NCBI RefSeq assembly: GCF_022601895.1
Contig: NZ_JAKVIO010000008.1
Coordinates: forward strand, 1-64,000
Direction of reading: 5' to 3'
Source of the DNA: Sphingomonas sp. LaA6.9
Lineage (GTDB): Bacteria > Pseudomonadota > Alphaproteobacteria > Sphingomonadales > Sphingomonadaceae
DNA length: 64,000 nt
The translations under genes were made by a program, and so were the position numbers. The notes beneath the pieces were generated by a model. The model saw only the letters and a program-made list of their open reading frames with translations. It was not told the DNA's origin and searched no databases. This document shows, one piece after another, positions 34,740 to 43,927 of this stretch; within the stretch, counting starts at the first letter, position 1; each line of letters starts with the position of its first letter.

Positions 34740-35359
34740 CGCGTCACCACCATGCCATGTAGCGCGCGGATCTACCGGCCATAACGCTGATCGAGGAGCT
34801 GCGGCATGGTGTAGATCTCGTTCCTGAGGAAAATCGCATGGACTGCCTGCGATGACTGGTCCGGTTGCGTCGTTAGTTGATCTGCACCTGCGATGCCAGC
34901 CTGGTCCGGAGGCGGAGCGCGGCGGAGCCGAACCGCGGCGTCATGCGCATGAAGGGCCATGGCCGAGAACACGGCAGGTCGCGTTGTCCAGGGCGAGGTC
35001 GATCAACGGGGCTTAACGCGTCAGTTCGCGCGCACGACCAGACAGCTTGAGTGCCTCGTCGATCAGGGCGGCCGTAGTTTCATCGGTGGATTCGCCAATG
35101 GCAATCCGGATGCAGTTCCGGGCTTCCCGATCCAGCCGCGCGGCGCGAGCGAGACGGCGGTCGAACTTCGCAAGCATACTCATGCACCACACAATGCAGA
35201 TCGCGGAAAAAGTTTCCCGGCCGGCGCCGGGCATCAGGCGCGTTGCGCTCTGCCGGTCAAAATTCAGGATTGGCAGCGACCGGGGATTTCGGCTTCATAC
35301 TGGCTGCGTCGTTACCGCAACGAAGCCGAAATCCCCATTGGATCACTCGTTCAATCTGA
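34740..35359. other. 620-bp gap with at most one small gene and possible gene remnants
   Basis: Apart from the small candidate at 35013-35183, nothing recognisable is present. On the reverse strand an open frame ending at 34772 finishes with VHAIFLRNEIYTMPQLLDQR, which reads like a genuine protein end but has no intact upstream part, so it may be a relic of a lost gene. The dgoK promoter should lie in 34740-34900. Confidence 0.4.
35013..35183 (-). CDS. Small hypothetical protein
   Basis: 56 residues (MSMLAKFDRRLARAARLDRE, then ARNCIRIAIGE and DETTAALIDEALKLSGRAREL). It has a GC-rich third codon position and two amphipathic helices, which argues for a real gene. No Shine-Dalgarno sequence is obvious. 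The function is unknown. Confidence 0.4.
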   Translation of the reverse strand: MSMLAKFDRRLARAARLDREARNCIRIAIGESTDETTAALIDEALKLSGRARELTR

Positions 35360-37333
35360 TCACTTTACCTCGTTGTAGAGATACTCGTGCTGGCTGTCCC
35401 GGATGGTCAGCGTCCGCACACCGTCCCGGTTGCCGACAAGGGCGTCGACGTCGATCCCGCCGGGGCCCACCGAAACAACCGACACGGTGCCATCGGCGTT
35501 CTTGCGCGTGGCCACCGGACCTTCGATGAATCCTGCCGTCACCCATGGCGTGCCGCCTTGGTCGCGGAACGTGATCGTGCTTCCATCGACCGGGTTCCGA
35601 TACGTCTTCGCCAGGCCCGCAAGCACAGCTGCATCGCCGGGAACGGTTAGCTTGGCCCGCCGCACCTTGGCTTGTGCCTTGACCCGGGCCGCTGCCGCAG
35701 CGACGCTTTGGGCCGCTTCGGGCTTACCGTCGTAAACCACCTCAAGCAGGCGGCGGAGGAATGGCGCGAGCATGGCCGCGCCCGGATCCGCGTTGGTAAG
35801 GATCACCGCGCCGATCCCCGTTTCGGGCAGGACAAAGAAGGTGCTGTGATATCCCTGCAGAGTGCCGCCATGGGTGACAACCGTCACGCCCGAGACGACG
35901 CGCTCCATCAGGCCCATCCCATACCATGCATTTTCGCCGATCGGCACGCCGTGCTTGCGACGCTCGAGGATATTGGCTTCGCTTACCAGCCTCTTGCCCT
36001 CAGGGGTCAATCCCTTGCCCAGTTCGAGCTGTGCATAGCGCGCCATGTCCGCCGCCGTCGACCATGCGCCCCCCGCCGGGCGATGCGGCGTGATCAGATG
36101 GTTGAAATGGTTCGACATCTCGACCATCTGGCCGTTCACGTCGAGGCCATGCGGCCGCGCCCAGTTTCCGCTCTCGCCAACGTCAAAGGAAAAGCCAGTG
36201 TCAGGCATTCCGAGCGGGCCGAAGATCCGCGTCTGCATCGCCTTGTCGAAGGCGGCGCCAAGCTCCATGTCCGGATAGGCCAGCGCGCCGCCCAGATAAC
36301 CGGCTGCCGAAGCCATGAGGTTGTTGTACTGGAACAACTCGCCGAACTTGCTGGTGGGCTGTGTCTGCGCGAGCTGCTTGAAGGTGTCGGAAGCCGGTGC
36401 GCCGCCGTCGGCCAGGATGAAAGCGTAATCCTTGCGCGGCAGGCCCGTGCAGGCGCAGACGAGGTGGCGGACCAGCACCGATTTGGTCACCTCGTCGCTG
36501 CCCAGCCGGAACGCCGGGTAGAGATCGGTGACATGCTGGTCCCATTTCAGCTTGCCCTCGTCAGCAAGCACCGAGAGCAGCAGCGTCGCCATCCCCTTGG
36601 TGTTCGAGGCGACCATGAATTTGGTGTGTTCGTCCACGGGCTCACTGGAACCGAGCTCACGCACGCCGACGCCGCCCTGCCACACGACCTTGCCCTGATC
36701 GATCAGCGCAATCCCGACACCCGGCACTTCAAGCGCCTTCGCCGATTCAGCGACGAACTCGCGCAGCGTCTGAATGCGATCGGCCGTCAGCCGATGCGGC
36801 GCCTTGCCAGCAAAGGTTTCGGGGGCGTAGCCGGCGGGGCGGAGGCTCTGCTGAAGGATCGAAGTTGCCCCGGAGCGCTTGTTCGCGGTCGATTCCGCAC
36901 CATCGGCGATCAGGACGGTCCAGGCGTTGCCCGTCCGCATTGCCGTGGCCGAAACGACGGCGTGTTCGATGGGTGACGTTTCATAGGAGATGCTGACGCG
37001 CTGATCCCAGCCATCGCCGCTCGTACCTGCCGTCACGAGCCGGACAGTCCGCTTCGCCTCGGGCTTGTAGAGCGACCATGCCTTGGCGGCGGCGGCGGGC
37101 GCATCCGCCGCGCTCCCCACGTCCACGACAACGATGTTCAGATTCGCTTCGGGCGCGGCAAAGATCGTTGCGGCCCCCTTGCGCGTCAAAGTCCATTCCT
37201 TGGGCTGGACATAGGCGACCCCCGAACCGGTCTTCCCCGGCGTGTCGGCCGCGACAGTGGTCTGGGCTGCCAGCGCCGGTGCAAGGCTCAGCAGGGAAAG
37301 AGCTAGCGTAACTTTCACGGCGAGTTTCTTCAT
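35360..37333 (-). CDS. Secreted serine hydrolase of the beta-lactamase/penicillin-binding-protein fold (class C type)
   Basis: About 657 residues. A signal peptide ending ALAAQ is followed by ~165 residues of unassigned beta-rich domain. The catalytic domain has SNTK (SxxK), YNN (YxN) and HGG (THGGTLQG). The C-terminal ~140 residues (KTYRNPVDGSTITFRD onwards) form a lipocalin-like tail seen in esterase/D-aminopeptidase homologues. Starts at 37333 or 37339 are both possible. Activity could be D-aminopeptidase, esterase or PBP-like. It is divergent from a CocE hydrolase with shared motif sites between them. Confidence 0.85.
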   Translation of the reverse strand: MKKLAVKVTLALSLLSLAPALAAQTTVAADTPGKTGSGVAYVQPKEWTLTRKGAATIFAAPEANLNIVVVDVGSAADAPAAAAKAWSLYKPEAKRTVRLVTAGTSGDGWDQRVSISYETSPIEHAVVSATAMRTGNAWTVLIADGAESTANKRSGATSILQQSLRPAGYAPETFAGKAPHRLTADRIQTLREFVAESAKALEVPGVGIALIDQGKVVWQGGVGVRELGSSEPVDEHTKFMVASNTKGMATLLLSVLADEGKLKWDQHVTDLYPAFRLGSDEVTKSVLVRHLVCACTGLPRKDYAFILADGGAPASDTFKQLAQTQPTSKFGELFQYNNLMASAAGYLGGALAYPDMELGAAFDKAMQTRIFGPLGMPDTGFSFDVGESGNWARPHGLDVNGQMVEMSNHFNHLITPHRPAGGAWSTAADMARYAQLELGKGLTPEGKRLVSEANILERRKHGVPIGENAWYGMGLMERVVSGVTVVTHGGTLQGYHSTFFVLPETGIGAVILTNADPGAAMLAPFLRRLLEVVYDGKPEAAQSVAAAAARVKAQAKVRRAKLTVPGDAAVLAGLAKTYRNPVDGSTITFRDQGGTPWVTAGFIEGPVATRKNADGTVSVVSVGPGGIDVDALVGNRDGVRTLTIRDSQHEYLYNEVK

Positions 37334-37403
37334 GGACATCAACCCCTGTTGGACTTTTTCACCCCGGCAGCTGCCCCAGTGAGAGCGGGAGAGAAATGTT
37401 TCT

Positions 37404-37426
37404 AAATGAACCTAATCGGAAATAAG
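37404..37426. promoter_or_regulatory. Divergent copy of the TGATTGG motif in the 37.3-37.7 kb gap
   Basis: CCTAATCGGAAATA (37411-37424) matches CCTGATTGGAAATA of the dipeptidase site at 46165-46189 in 12 of 14 positions. It lies about 80 bp upstream of the serine hydrolase start, in the AT-richer part of the 335-bp intergenic region. Confidence 0.4.
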
Positions 37427-37593
37427 TAGCCTAATGAGGACGTGTGTCAACACAACAACACGGTTCCTGATTTTAACAAAATGTGGGTCACCTGAATTCA
37501 GTATCTTAGGAGGTCTTCGGACGTGGTCTCTGGAAAAATCAACCGGCAGGGAAGGCCCAAAAGTCCGTCGAGATGCGCGCTCGATCGGAAAAA

Positions 37594-37613
37594 AATGACT
37601 TGATTGGAAAATG
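37594..37613. promoter_or_regulatory. TGATTGG-type motif upstream of the CocE gene
   Basis: The site reads AATGACTTGATTGGAAAATG and lies 56 bp ahead of the CocE start. It shares the TTGATTGGAAA/CTGATTGGAAA core with the sites at 46165-46189 and 48455-48470. A related half (CGATCGGAAAAAAATGA) precedes it at 37582-37598. Confidence 0.5.
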
Positions 37614-37668
37614 AGCTGTCATATTGATTGTCGCGAGATCGATTGATGCGATGACGAGGAGGGTGCGC

Positions 37669-39561
37669 ATGTTCAATTCGGCCACGAAACGACGTGCCGC
37701 GATCCTGGCGTTGTTGATCGCTACCAGCCAGCCCGGCGCCGTCATCTCGCAGGGGGCACCCCCCGCGCCGCTTCCTGCCGAATCCCTCAATGCGGCGGAC
37801 TATGTCAGCGAAGACGTCATGATCGCAATGCGGGACGGTGTCCGTCTGCACGCCCAGATCTGGCGCCCCAGAAACATCACCGAGCCGCTTCCCATCATGA
37901 TGACCCGCTCGCCCTACGGTTTCACCGCCGAGAGGATCGGCAACGGATTGAGCAAGTCGGGCGGCTATGGCGAACTTGCGGCCGACAAGTTCATCTTCGT
38001 CTTTCAGGATATTCGCGGTCGCTTCGGCTCCGAGGGCGAGTTCGTGAACCTGCGCCCCGTCAAAAAGTCCGAAAAGGACATCGACGAGGCGACGGACACC
38101 TATGACACGATCGACTGGCTCGTGAAGAACGTCGCCAGCAACAACGGAAATGTCGGCATTTTCGGCGTGTCCTATGGTGGGTGGACCACCGCCGTCGCAA
38201 CCAAGGACCCGCATCCGGCATTGAAGGCGGTGTCGTCGCAGGCCTCGCCCGAGGACATGTTCATCGGCGACGACTTCCTGCACAATGGCGCATTCCGGCT
38301 CGACTATGCCTGGTCGTGGGTGTCGGCACTGGAAACCGACGGGCGGACGATGAAGGCGTTCGATTTCGGCACCGACGATGGCTATGACTGGTATCTGAAG
38401 CAGACCGACCTCGCCAATCTCGATCGGCAGCGCTTGGGCCGCACCATGCCGAGCTGGCAGAATTTCGTCTCGCACCCGTCCTATGACGCGTTCTGGAAGG
38501 AGCGCCGCACCTCCCACATGATGCCCGCAAGGGTCGCGACACCCAACCTGATCGTCGCCGGGTGGTGGGATCAGGAGGACTTTTACGGTCCGATGCAGAT
38601 CTACGCCAATCAGGAAAAGGGCGACGATCGCAACCTCAATTATCTCGTGGTCGGGCCGTGGAACCATGGTGGATGGCGCCGCGACGGCAACACCTACGGA
38701 CCCTATCAGCTCGGCGGGCCGACCGGCTCGTGGTTCCGGACCAAGGTCGAGCTGCCATGGTTCCGCTACTGGCTGAAGGGCGTCGGCACGCTCGATCAGC
38801 CCGAAGCGCTGGTGTTCCAGTCGGGCAGCAATGTCTGGCAGCGGCTGTCGCGCTGGCCCGCAGCCGAGGCGAGGCAGCGCAAGCTGTATCTGAGGAGCGG
38901 CGGACGGCTGTCTTTCGATCCGCCCTCGGCCGCGGAAGCCGCCGACAGCTTCCGGTCCGATCCGGCCAATCCCGTCCCCTATCGCGACCGGGCCTCGATC
39001 AAGCCCTTCATGCGCAAGGGCTCAACCTGGTCGACATGGCTGGCCGATGATCAGGCGCCCTTCACCAGGCGCAAGGATGTCCTGTTCTGGCAGACCGAGC
39101 CGCTGACCGAAGACGTGACGATCGCGGGGGATATCGCCGCGCAACTGTTCGCAAGCACGACGGGCTCGGATGCCGACTGGGTGGTGAAGCTGATCGACGT
39201 CCATCCCGACGACGCGGCGACCGCGCCCGAACTCAAGGGGCGCCAGCGCATGATTGCCAACGACGTGTTCCGCGGTCGCTTCCGCACCAGCTACGAAAAG
39301 CCGCAGCCGATCGTGCCGGGCAAGGTGCTGGACTACAATATCGATCTCCATTCCGCGTCGCATGTGTTCAAAAAGGGGCACCGCATCGCCGTGCAGGTGC
39401 AGAGCAGCTGGTTTCCGCTGATCGATCGCAACCCGCAGACCTATGTCGCCAATATCCTGAAGGCGAGGCCTTCCGACTACAAGGTGCAGACGCATTCGGT
39501 CTTCCACACCCCGGCCTATCCTTCGGCGATCTCGATCGCGGTGGTCGACGGCGGGCAATAG
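37669..39561 (+). CDS. Secreted CocE/NonD family hydrolase (alpha-amino-acid ester/acyl peptidase S15-like)
   Basis: 630 residues. The start at 37669 is supported by AGGAGGG 5 bp upstream. A signal peptide ends near AVISQG. The alpha/beta-hydrolase domain has the nucleophile elbow GVSYGGW, an Asp in GWWDQEDFYGP and a His in GPWNHGGW. A C-terminal jelly-roll (X-Pro dipeptidyl-peptidase C-terminal domain) carries VQVQSSWFPLIDRNPQT. Family members hydrolyse amino-acid esters, beta-lactam side chains or acylated peptides. Periplasmic peptide processing fits its neighbours. Confidence 0.9.
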   Translation: MFNSATKRRAAILALLIATSQPGAVISQGAPPAPLPAESLNAADYVSEDVMIAMRDGVRLHAQIWRPRNITEPLPIMMTRSPYGFTAERIGNGLSKSGGYGELAADKFIFVFQDIRGRFGSEGEFVNLRPVKKSEKDIDEATDTYDTIDWLVKNVASNNGNVGIFGVSYGGWTTAVATKDPHPALKAVSSQASPEDMFIGDDFLHNGAFRLDYAWSWVSALETDGRTMKAFDFGTDDGYDWYLKQTDLANLDRQRLGRTMPSWQNFVSHPSYDAFWKERRTSHMMPARVATPNLIVAGWWDQEDFYGPMQIYANQEKGDDRNLNYLVVGPWNHGGWRRDGNTYGPYQLGGPTGSWFRTKVELPWFRYWLKGVGTLDQPEALVFQSGSNVWQRLSRWPAAEARQRKLYLRSGGRLSFDPPSAAEAADSFRSDPANPVPYRDRASIKPFMRKGSTWSTWLADDQAPFTRRKDVLFWQTEPLTEDVTIAGDIAAQLFASTTGSDADWVVKLIDVHPDDAATAPELKGRQRMIANDVFRGRFRTSYEKPQPIVPGKVLDYNIDLHSASHVFKKGHRIAVQVQSSWFPLIDRNPQTYVANILKARPSDYKVQTHSVFHTPAYPSAISIAVVDGGQ

Positions 39562-40320
39562 GTGGGGGCGAACGCCGATCTCGCGCACGCTCCTGACGAT
39601 GATCAGCCCCCGTTCCTTGCCGGTGGATGTGTCCAGGGTATCGGTCGCGCGCCAGAGGCGTTCGCTGCTGACCAGAAAAGGTCGATAGGCCGCGTTGACA
39701 TCCCCGACCAGCACGAGGTCGCGGTCTGGAAGATAGCCGAGGATTGGTGAAAAATGCCCATGTCCGCGGCCGAACAAGGGACCGCGGTGAAAGTTCACGA
39801 CATAGCGACGCGTCGGATCATTGGTGCGCAGCATGTGCGCGCGGAATTCCGCCAATGACGGATCGCGGATCACAGCGACAGGTAGGGTCGAGCGCTTTCG
39901 CAACACCTCCGCCAGTTCGTCGAGTGTCATCCCGCCGATCAATATGCCGAACCACGGCTTGTAAGCCGTGCCGTCGAGCACCGATTGTTGCGAGGCCATG
40001 ATGCCCAGCGAGCGCAACAGATTTGCGAGGCTCGCAGGCCCGCAAAAGCTCTGATTCTCCTGAAACTCATAGGGGTGCCGGCGATATTGTGCAGCCACCG
40101 GAAGTCGCCAGGCAGCCGCCATCAGGTCTGCGTTGCGGAAATCTTCGCGCCGTTCGATCGAAGGCACGCCGGCATACAGGTTCCTCTCGAAGACCAGCGG
40201 CCCCAATTTGATCGCGGTGGCCACGAAGACGAGCGCGAGCAATGCTGTCAGGGCGAGGAGCAATCGTCGCGGACGCGACATCCGCACTGCTTTTGATCCG
40301 GGGTTGTCGGGTGCGATCAT
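39022..40320 (-). CDS. Phytochelatin-synthase-like cysteine peptidase with an antisense read-through tail
   Basis: Nominally 432 residues from the ATG at 40320, which has GGAGG 5 bp upstream. The first ~250 residues are a membrane-anchored (LLLALTALLALVFVATAI) papain-like phytochelatin synthase domain. Its Cys is in QSFCGPASLANLLRS, its His in GRGHGHFSPILGY and its Asp in LVLVGDVNAAY. The domain ends about where the convergent CocE gene ends (39561). The remaining ~179 residues are pure antisense of CocE, Arg/Asp/His-rich and without domain character, so a normal stop has probably been lost. Bacterial members usually hydrolyse glutathione to gamma-Glu-Cys rather than make phytochelatin. Confidence 0.75.
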   Translation of the reverse strand: MIAPDNPGSKAVRMSRPRRLLLALTALLALVFVATAIKLGPLVFERNLYAGVPSIERREDFRNADLMAAAWRLPVAAQYRRHPYEFQENQSFCGPASLANLLRSLGIMASQQSVLDGTAYKPWFGILIGGMTLDELAEVLRKRSTLPVAVIRDPSLAEFRAHMLRTNDPTRRYVVNFHRGPLFGRGHGHFSPILGYLPDRDLVLVGDVNAAYRPFLVSSERLWRATDTLDTSTGKERGLIIVRSVREIGVRPHLLPAVDHRDRDRRRIGRGVEDRMRLHLVVGRPRLQDIGDIGLRVAIDQRKPAALHLHGDAVPLFEHMRRGMEIDIVVQHLARHDRLRLFVAGAEATAEHVVGNHALAPLEFGRGRRVVGMDVDQLHHPVGIRARRACEQLRGDIPRDRHVFGQRLGLPEQDILAPGEGRLIIGQPCRPG

Positions 40321-40454
40321 GCCGACCTCCGTCAACATCATCACTGTAGCGTTGAAAGCGCACTGCCGAAACCGCCCGGTTCGGGCCGGGTGGCCATTCG
40401 GCCGCCACGCGCATAGTGAGCAGAGCGCGTGGCGGCCGCGGCTGCGTCCTGCCG

Positions 40455-42332
40455 TTATTGGACGACGGGCAGCTCTATATAGGAGGCGTCATCCCCCGCA
40501 TGGTGGACGGCATTGCGCGCCACCACCCATTTGGTTTCGCGTTCATTGTCGCCGCCCGTGTTGAGGTTGCGGACGAACTTGGGAAAGTTTGACGAGGTCA
40601 CCTCGACGCGGATCCGATGTCCGGGCTGGAAGGTGTTGCTCGTCGTGATCGGCGAGGGCCTGATCGTGTAGACGCGATCCTTCTCCATCATCACGGGTCT
40701 GTCGAAGCCGTCGCGGTAGCGTGCGCGCAGGATCGTATCGCCGAGGATATAGGCGGTGCCGTCGGGCGCGACGTCGACCAGCTTGACCGCGAAATCGGTA
40801 TCCTTCGCGTCGGAGGAGATCTTGAGCACCGCATTCACGAACCCGCTCACTTCCATCGGCTCGGTCAGTGGCTCGCTGGTATAGACGAGGACATCGTTGC
40901 GCGCCTCGATCACGCGCTGGTCGAAGGCACCCGCGGTCACCAGCCCGCCATTGCAGCAATCGCCGCCACCGATGGTCTGGGTTGGGTTCATTGGATCATA
41001 GCTGTAGCGATCGGGTGCCTCGACGGCGGGCGGCGCATCGCGCAGCAGCTTGCCGTCGCCATAGACGCTGTTCGCGGCACCCGAGGAGCGCAGGTACATG
41101 CGCACGGTCTTCGCGGCCTTGGGCGGCCATTGCGAGTCCGCCTTCCAGTGGTTCTCGCCCATCGCGAAATAGCGCACCGCAGGCGTCGAGTCCGGAAAGG
41201 CCTTGGTGTCGCCCTTCAGCCAGCGGTCGAAAAAGCCATAGACCTGGCCGTCGACATCGAAGCTCGCATCGCCGAGCTTGCGATCGCCCGAGCTGTAGTC
41301 GGGGCCGAGCTTGTTGAACTGACAGTGCGGGTTGGGGGCGATCACTGCATATTGATGCGCACTCGCCTCCGCGTCGCTCTTCACCGCGCGGGCGTGGTTG
41401 AACAGCGCCATGTTGGGCCCGATCGAGACGTCGTACCAGCTGTTGAACCACAGCGCCGGCACGCCCCAGCCCATGTCGTCGTGATAGAGTCCACCCTTGC
41501 GCCAGGCAGGATCGGCGGGGGTGCGCGCGATGAAGCGCTCGAAAGTGGCGGGGGGCTCCCCCATGCTCGTCAGGATCTTGTCGACCGGCAGCGTTGCGAT
41601 CTGCTTGGGCCATTTCACCTCGGGCTTCTTGGCGGCGAGGTCGTTATACTGGACCAGCCTCGACCGCATCTCCTGGTCGAGCTCCGAAGGCACCTGCGGG
41701 CGCAGCGGGTTGTCGACGCCGTAGAGCCACACGAAGAACAGCGTGCGGGGCACGCCGCCGGTGTACCAGTTGCCCTGTTCCTGGAAGGGGCCGACCTTGC
41801 CGATGCCCGCACCCGAGGCCATCGGGATCATCGCCTTGTGCGCGGGATGGTTTTGCGCCGCCAGCTGGAGCTGCCATTCTGCCGAGGAGGAGCAGCCGAG
41901 CGTACCGACCTTGCCATTCGACCAGGGCTGCTTTGCGATCCAGTCGAGCGTGTCATAGCCATCGGTCGCGGGATGGCCGAGGATCTCGTACTCGCCTTCC
42001 GAATAATAGCGCCCGCGCTCGTTCTGGACGATGAAGGCATAGCCGCGCTTGACCGCCTCCAGCGCGCGCCGGCTGGTCGCGGCCTTGTACGAGAGCTCGT
42101 TATAGGGGGTCTTCCAAAGGATCGTCGGCAACGGCCCCCTGGTGCCCTTGGGCAGATAGATATTGGTGGCGAGCCCCACCCCATCGCGCATCGGCACCAT
42201 GGCGATCATCGTCGTGTCGGCGCGCTGCGCGAGCTCGCGTGCGAGCGCCTCGTCACTATAGGACGTGTAGTCCTGTGCGAGTGCTGTTGTTGCGAGCCCG
42301 AACGCGACGGCAGCGACGATGAACTTCTTCAT
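40455..42332 (-). CDS. Secreted CocE/NonD family hydrolase, second copy
   Basis: 625 residues. A signal peptide ends ATTALAQ. The fold matches CocE (QNERGRYYSEGEYEI, DGYDTLDWIAKQPWS, C-terminal jelly-roll). The nucleophile elbow reads GCSSSAEW instead of the usual GxSYxG, with Asp in WYDVSIGPN and His in NPHCQF. A CC pair (GGGDCCNGG) is unusual. It is 18 bp downstream of a serine hydrolase and is the last gene of the operon that starts with an M19 dipeptidase at 46150. Substrate range probably differs from the copy at 37.7 kb. Confidence 0.88.
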   Translation of the reverse strand: MKKFIVAAVAFGLATTALAQDYTSYSDEALARELAQRADTTMIAMVPMRDGVGLATNIYLPKGTRGPLPTILWKTPYNELSYKAATSRRALEAVKRGYAFIVQNERGRYYSEGEYEILGHPATDGYDTLDWIAKQPWSNGKVGTLGCSSSAEWQLQLAAQNHPAHKAMIPMASGAGIGKVGPFQEQGNWYTGGVPRTLFFVWLYGVDNPLRPQVPSELDQEMRSRLVQYNDLAAKKPEVKWPKQIATLPVDKILTSMGEPPATFERFIARTPADPAWRKGGLYHDDMGWGVPALWFNSWYDVSIGPNMALFNHARAVKSDAEASAHQYAVIAPNPHCQFNKLGPDYSSGDRKLGDASFDVDGQVYGFFDRWLKGDTKAFPDSTPAVRYFAMGENHWKADSQWPPKAAKTVRMYLRSSGAANSVYGDGKLLRDAPPAVEAPDRYSYDPMNPTQTIGGGDCCNGGLVTAGAFDQRVIEARNDVLVYTSEPLTEPMEVSGFVNAVLKISSDAKDTDFAVKLVDVAPDGTAYILGDTILRARYRDGFDRPVMMEKDRVYTIRPSPITTSNTFQPGHRIRVEVTSSNFPKFVRNLNTGGDNERETKWVVARNAVHHAGDDASYIELPVVQ

Positions 42333-42350
42333 GCTGGATGTCTCTCCGGA

Positions 42351-43844
42351 TCAGGGCACGAGGCGGAAAAGCATATAGGGCTGGTGCTCGAACGAGAAAC
42401 GCGTGTCGGCGCCCTCGCCATAGAACTCCAGCTTGCCGAGCGGGCCGAGCGGGGTCGTGTCCTCGCCGGTCTGACGGAACAGCCGCGGCCCGACCTGCTC
42501 CCAGCGAACCGTTTTGCCGCCGATCTCGGTCGACAGCCCGCGCTCGCCGTCCTTGCGGATGCGGACAAGGCTGGCCGCGGAGATGGTGCCCGGTGCATAA
42601 CCACGGCGGTTGGGTCGATAGAAACCCTCAACCATCGCGGCCGGCGCGCCCGTCCAGAGCGGCAGCGGCTTGGCGGGGAAGAGTCGTTCTGTGACGAGAT
42701 GCATCAGCTCCGAACGCGCGATCGAAGAGCCGTCGCCGCCCGTGAAGGACACGAACACGCCCACGCCCGCTTCGGGCACGATCATCAGATCCGAATGGAA
42801 ATAGCCGGTGTTGCCGCCATGACCCACGATCCGCGGATTGGCAGCGTTGTATTCCAGGAAGCCATAGGCGATGCCGGGAAGCGAAGGGGCATTGGCGAAC
42901 AGGCGCTCGCGCATCCTCCGCGCGGTCTCGGGCTTGAGGATGGTCCCGTTGTCGAGCGTGCCGTCCTGCAGATGTGCCAGCATGAAACGCGCCATGTCGG
43001 CGCCGGTTGCCGAGAGCGAGCCAGCGGGCGCGATGTTGGTGATCAGCTCGCCCGGCTTTTCGACGAAGCGACCTTCGGTGAAGTCGTAGCTCTTCGCCAG
43101 CTCCCATCCCTCGGGCACCGGCTCGCGGAACGTGCTGTGCGTCATCCCCAGCGGCGCGAAGATGTGCTTGTCGATATAATCCGGGAATGCCTCTCCCGAA
43201 ACGCGCTGCACGATATAGCCGGCAAGCGCGGTGCCATAGTTGGAATAGCTCGCCTCCACGCCCGGCTGGCGGACGCGCCCCGGGATATGAGTGGCAAGGA
43301 ACTTGCCCAGCGGCTCGAACTCGGACATCGATTTGGAGAACATGCCGACATAGGTGTCCTCGAAGCCCGGCGTATGGGTGAAGAGGTCACGGATGCGGAT
43401 CGGCTTGTTGAAGGCCGTGGTCGGCACCTTGAAGTCGATATATTTCTCGACCGGATCGTCCAGCCCGACCTTGCCCGCTTCGATCTGCTGCATCAGTGCG
43501 GTCCAGGTGAAAAGCTTGCTGACCGAACCGGGGCGGAACAGCGTCCGCTCAGGATCGACTGCCACTCCCTTGGCGACGTCGGAATAGCCATAGCCCTTGT
43601 TGAACAGCACCTTGCCGTCGGCGACCACCACCACGACGGCGCCCGCAATCTCGCGATTGGCGAGGCCGCTGGCGACCACGCCATCGACGAAGGACTCGAG
43701 ACCCTGAAGCTGCGGCTTTTGTGCTTCGGCGGCGGTCGCTTGCGGCGCTGCATCGCGCGCGACCGCTACCGTCGACAAGCCGCTCGAAAGCATGAGCGCG
43801 AGAAGGGCGGCGCCCACTCTCCGGTTGTTGCGATGACGCGACAT
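42351..43844 (-). CDS. Secreted serine hydrolase of the beta-lactamase fold
   Basis: 497 residues. A signal peptide ends TVAVARDA. Motifs are SVSK in RPGSVSKLFTW (SxxK), YSNYGTALAGY (YxN) and GHGGNTGYFHS (HxG). A C-terminal lipocalin-like tail follows. The ATG at 43844 has GGGAGGA 5 bp upstream. Family members include D-aminopeptidases, esterases and D,D-peptidases. Neighbours that act on D-amino acids make a D-stereospecific peptidase plausible, but this is not shown. Confidence 0.88.
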   Translation of the reverse strand: MSRHRNNRRVGAALLALMLSSGLSTVAVARDAAPQATAAEAQKPQLQGLESFVDGVVASGLANREIAGAVVVVVADGKVLFNKGYGYSDVAKGVAVDPERTLFRPGSVSKLFTWTALMQQIEAGKVGLDDPVEKYIDFKVPTTAFNKPIRIRDLFTHTPGFEDTYVGMFSKSMSEFEPLGKFLATHIPGRVRQPGVEASYSNYGTALAGYIVQRVSGEAFPDYIDKHIFAPLGMTHSTFREPVPEGWELAKSYDFTEGRFVEKPGELITNIAPAGSLSATGADMARFMLAHLQDGTLDNGTILKPETARRMRERLFANAPSLPGIAYGFLEYNAANPRIVGHGGNTGYFHSDLMIVPEAGVGVFVSFTGGDGSSIARSELMHLVTERLFPAKPLPLWTGAPAAMVEGFYRPNRRGYAPGTISAASLVRIRKDGERGLSTEIGGKTVRWEQVGPRLFRQTGEDTTPLGPLGKLEFYGEGADTRFSFEHQPYMLFRLVP

Positions 43845-43927
43845 AACATCCTCCCTATTCACTGTTAGTCCGGGGCTTGTTCGCCCCAATTTGCTTTGGT
43901 CAGCCGACGGCCTGCCGTCGGCGTACG

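Noticed and set aside
40617-43868. A 1083-codon forward open frame over the CocE and serine hydrolase genes
   Set aside because: It runs antisense through two well-supported secreted enzymes, is Arg/His/Asp-rich and has no recognisable domain; a product of high GC.
43874-43921. Strong terminator between dgcN and the serine hydrolase
   Set aside because: CCGACGG/CCGTCGG and GGGGC/GCCCC stems are real but lack a T tract, and the genes are only 83 bp apart, so they more likely shape or stabilise the operon mRNA.
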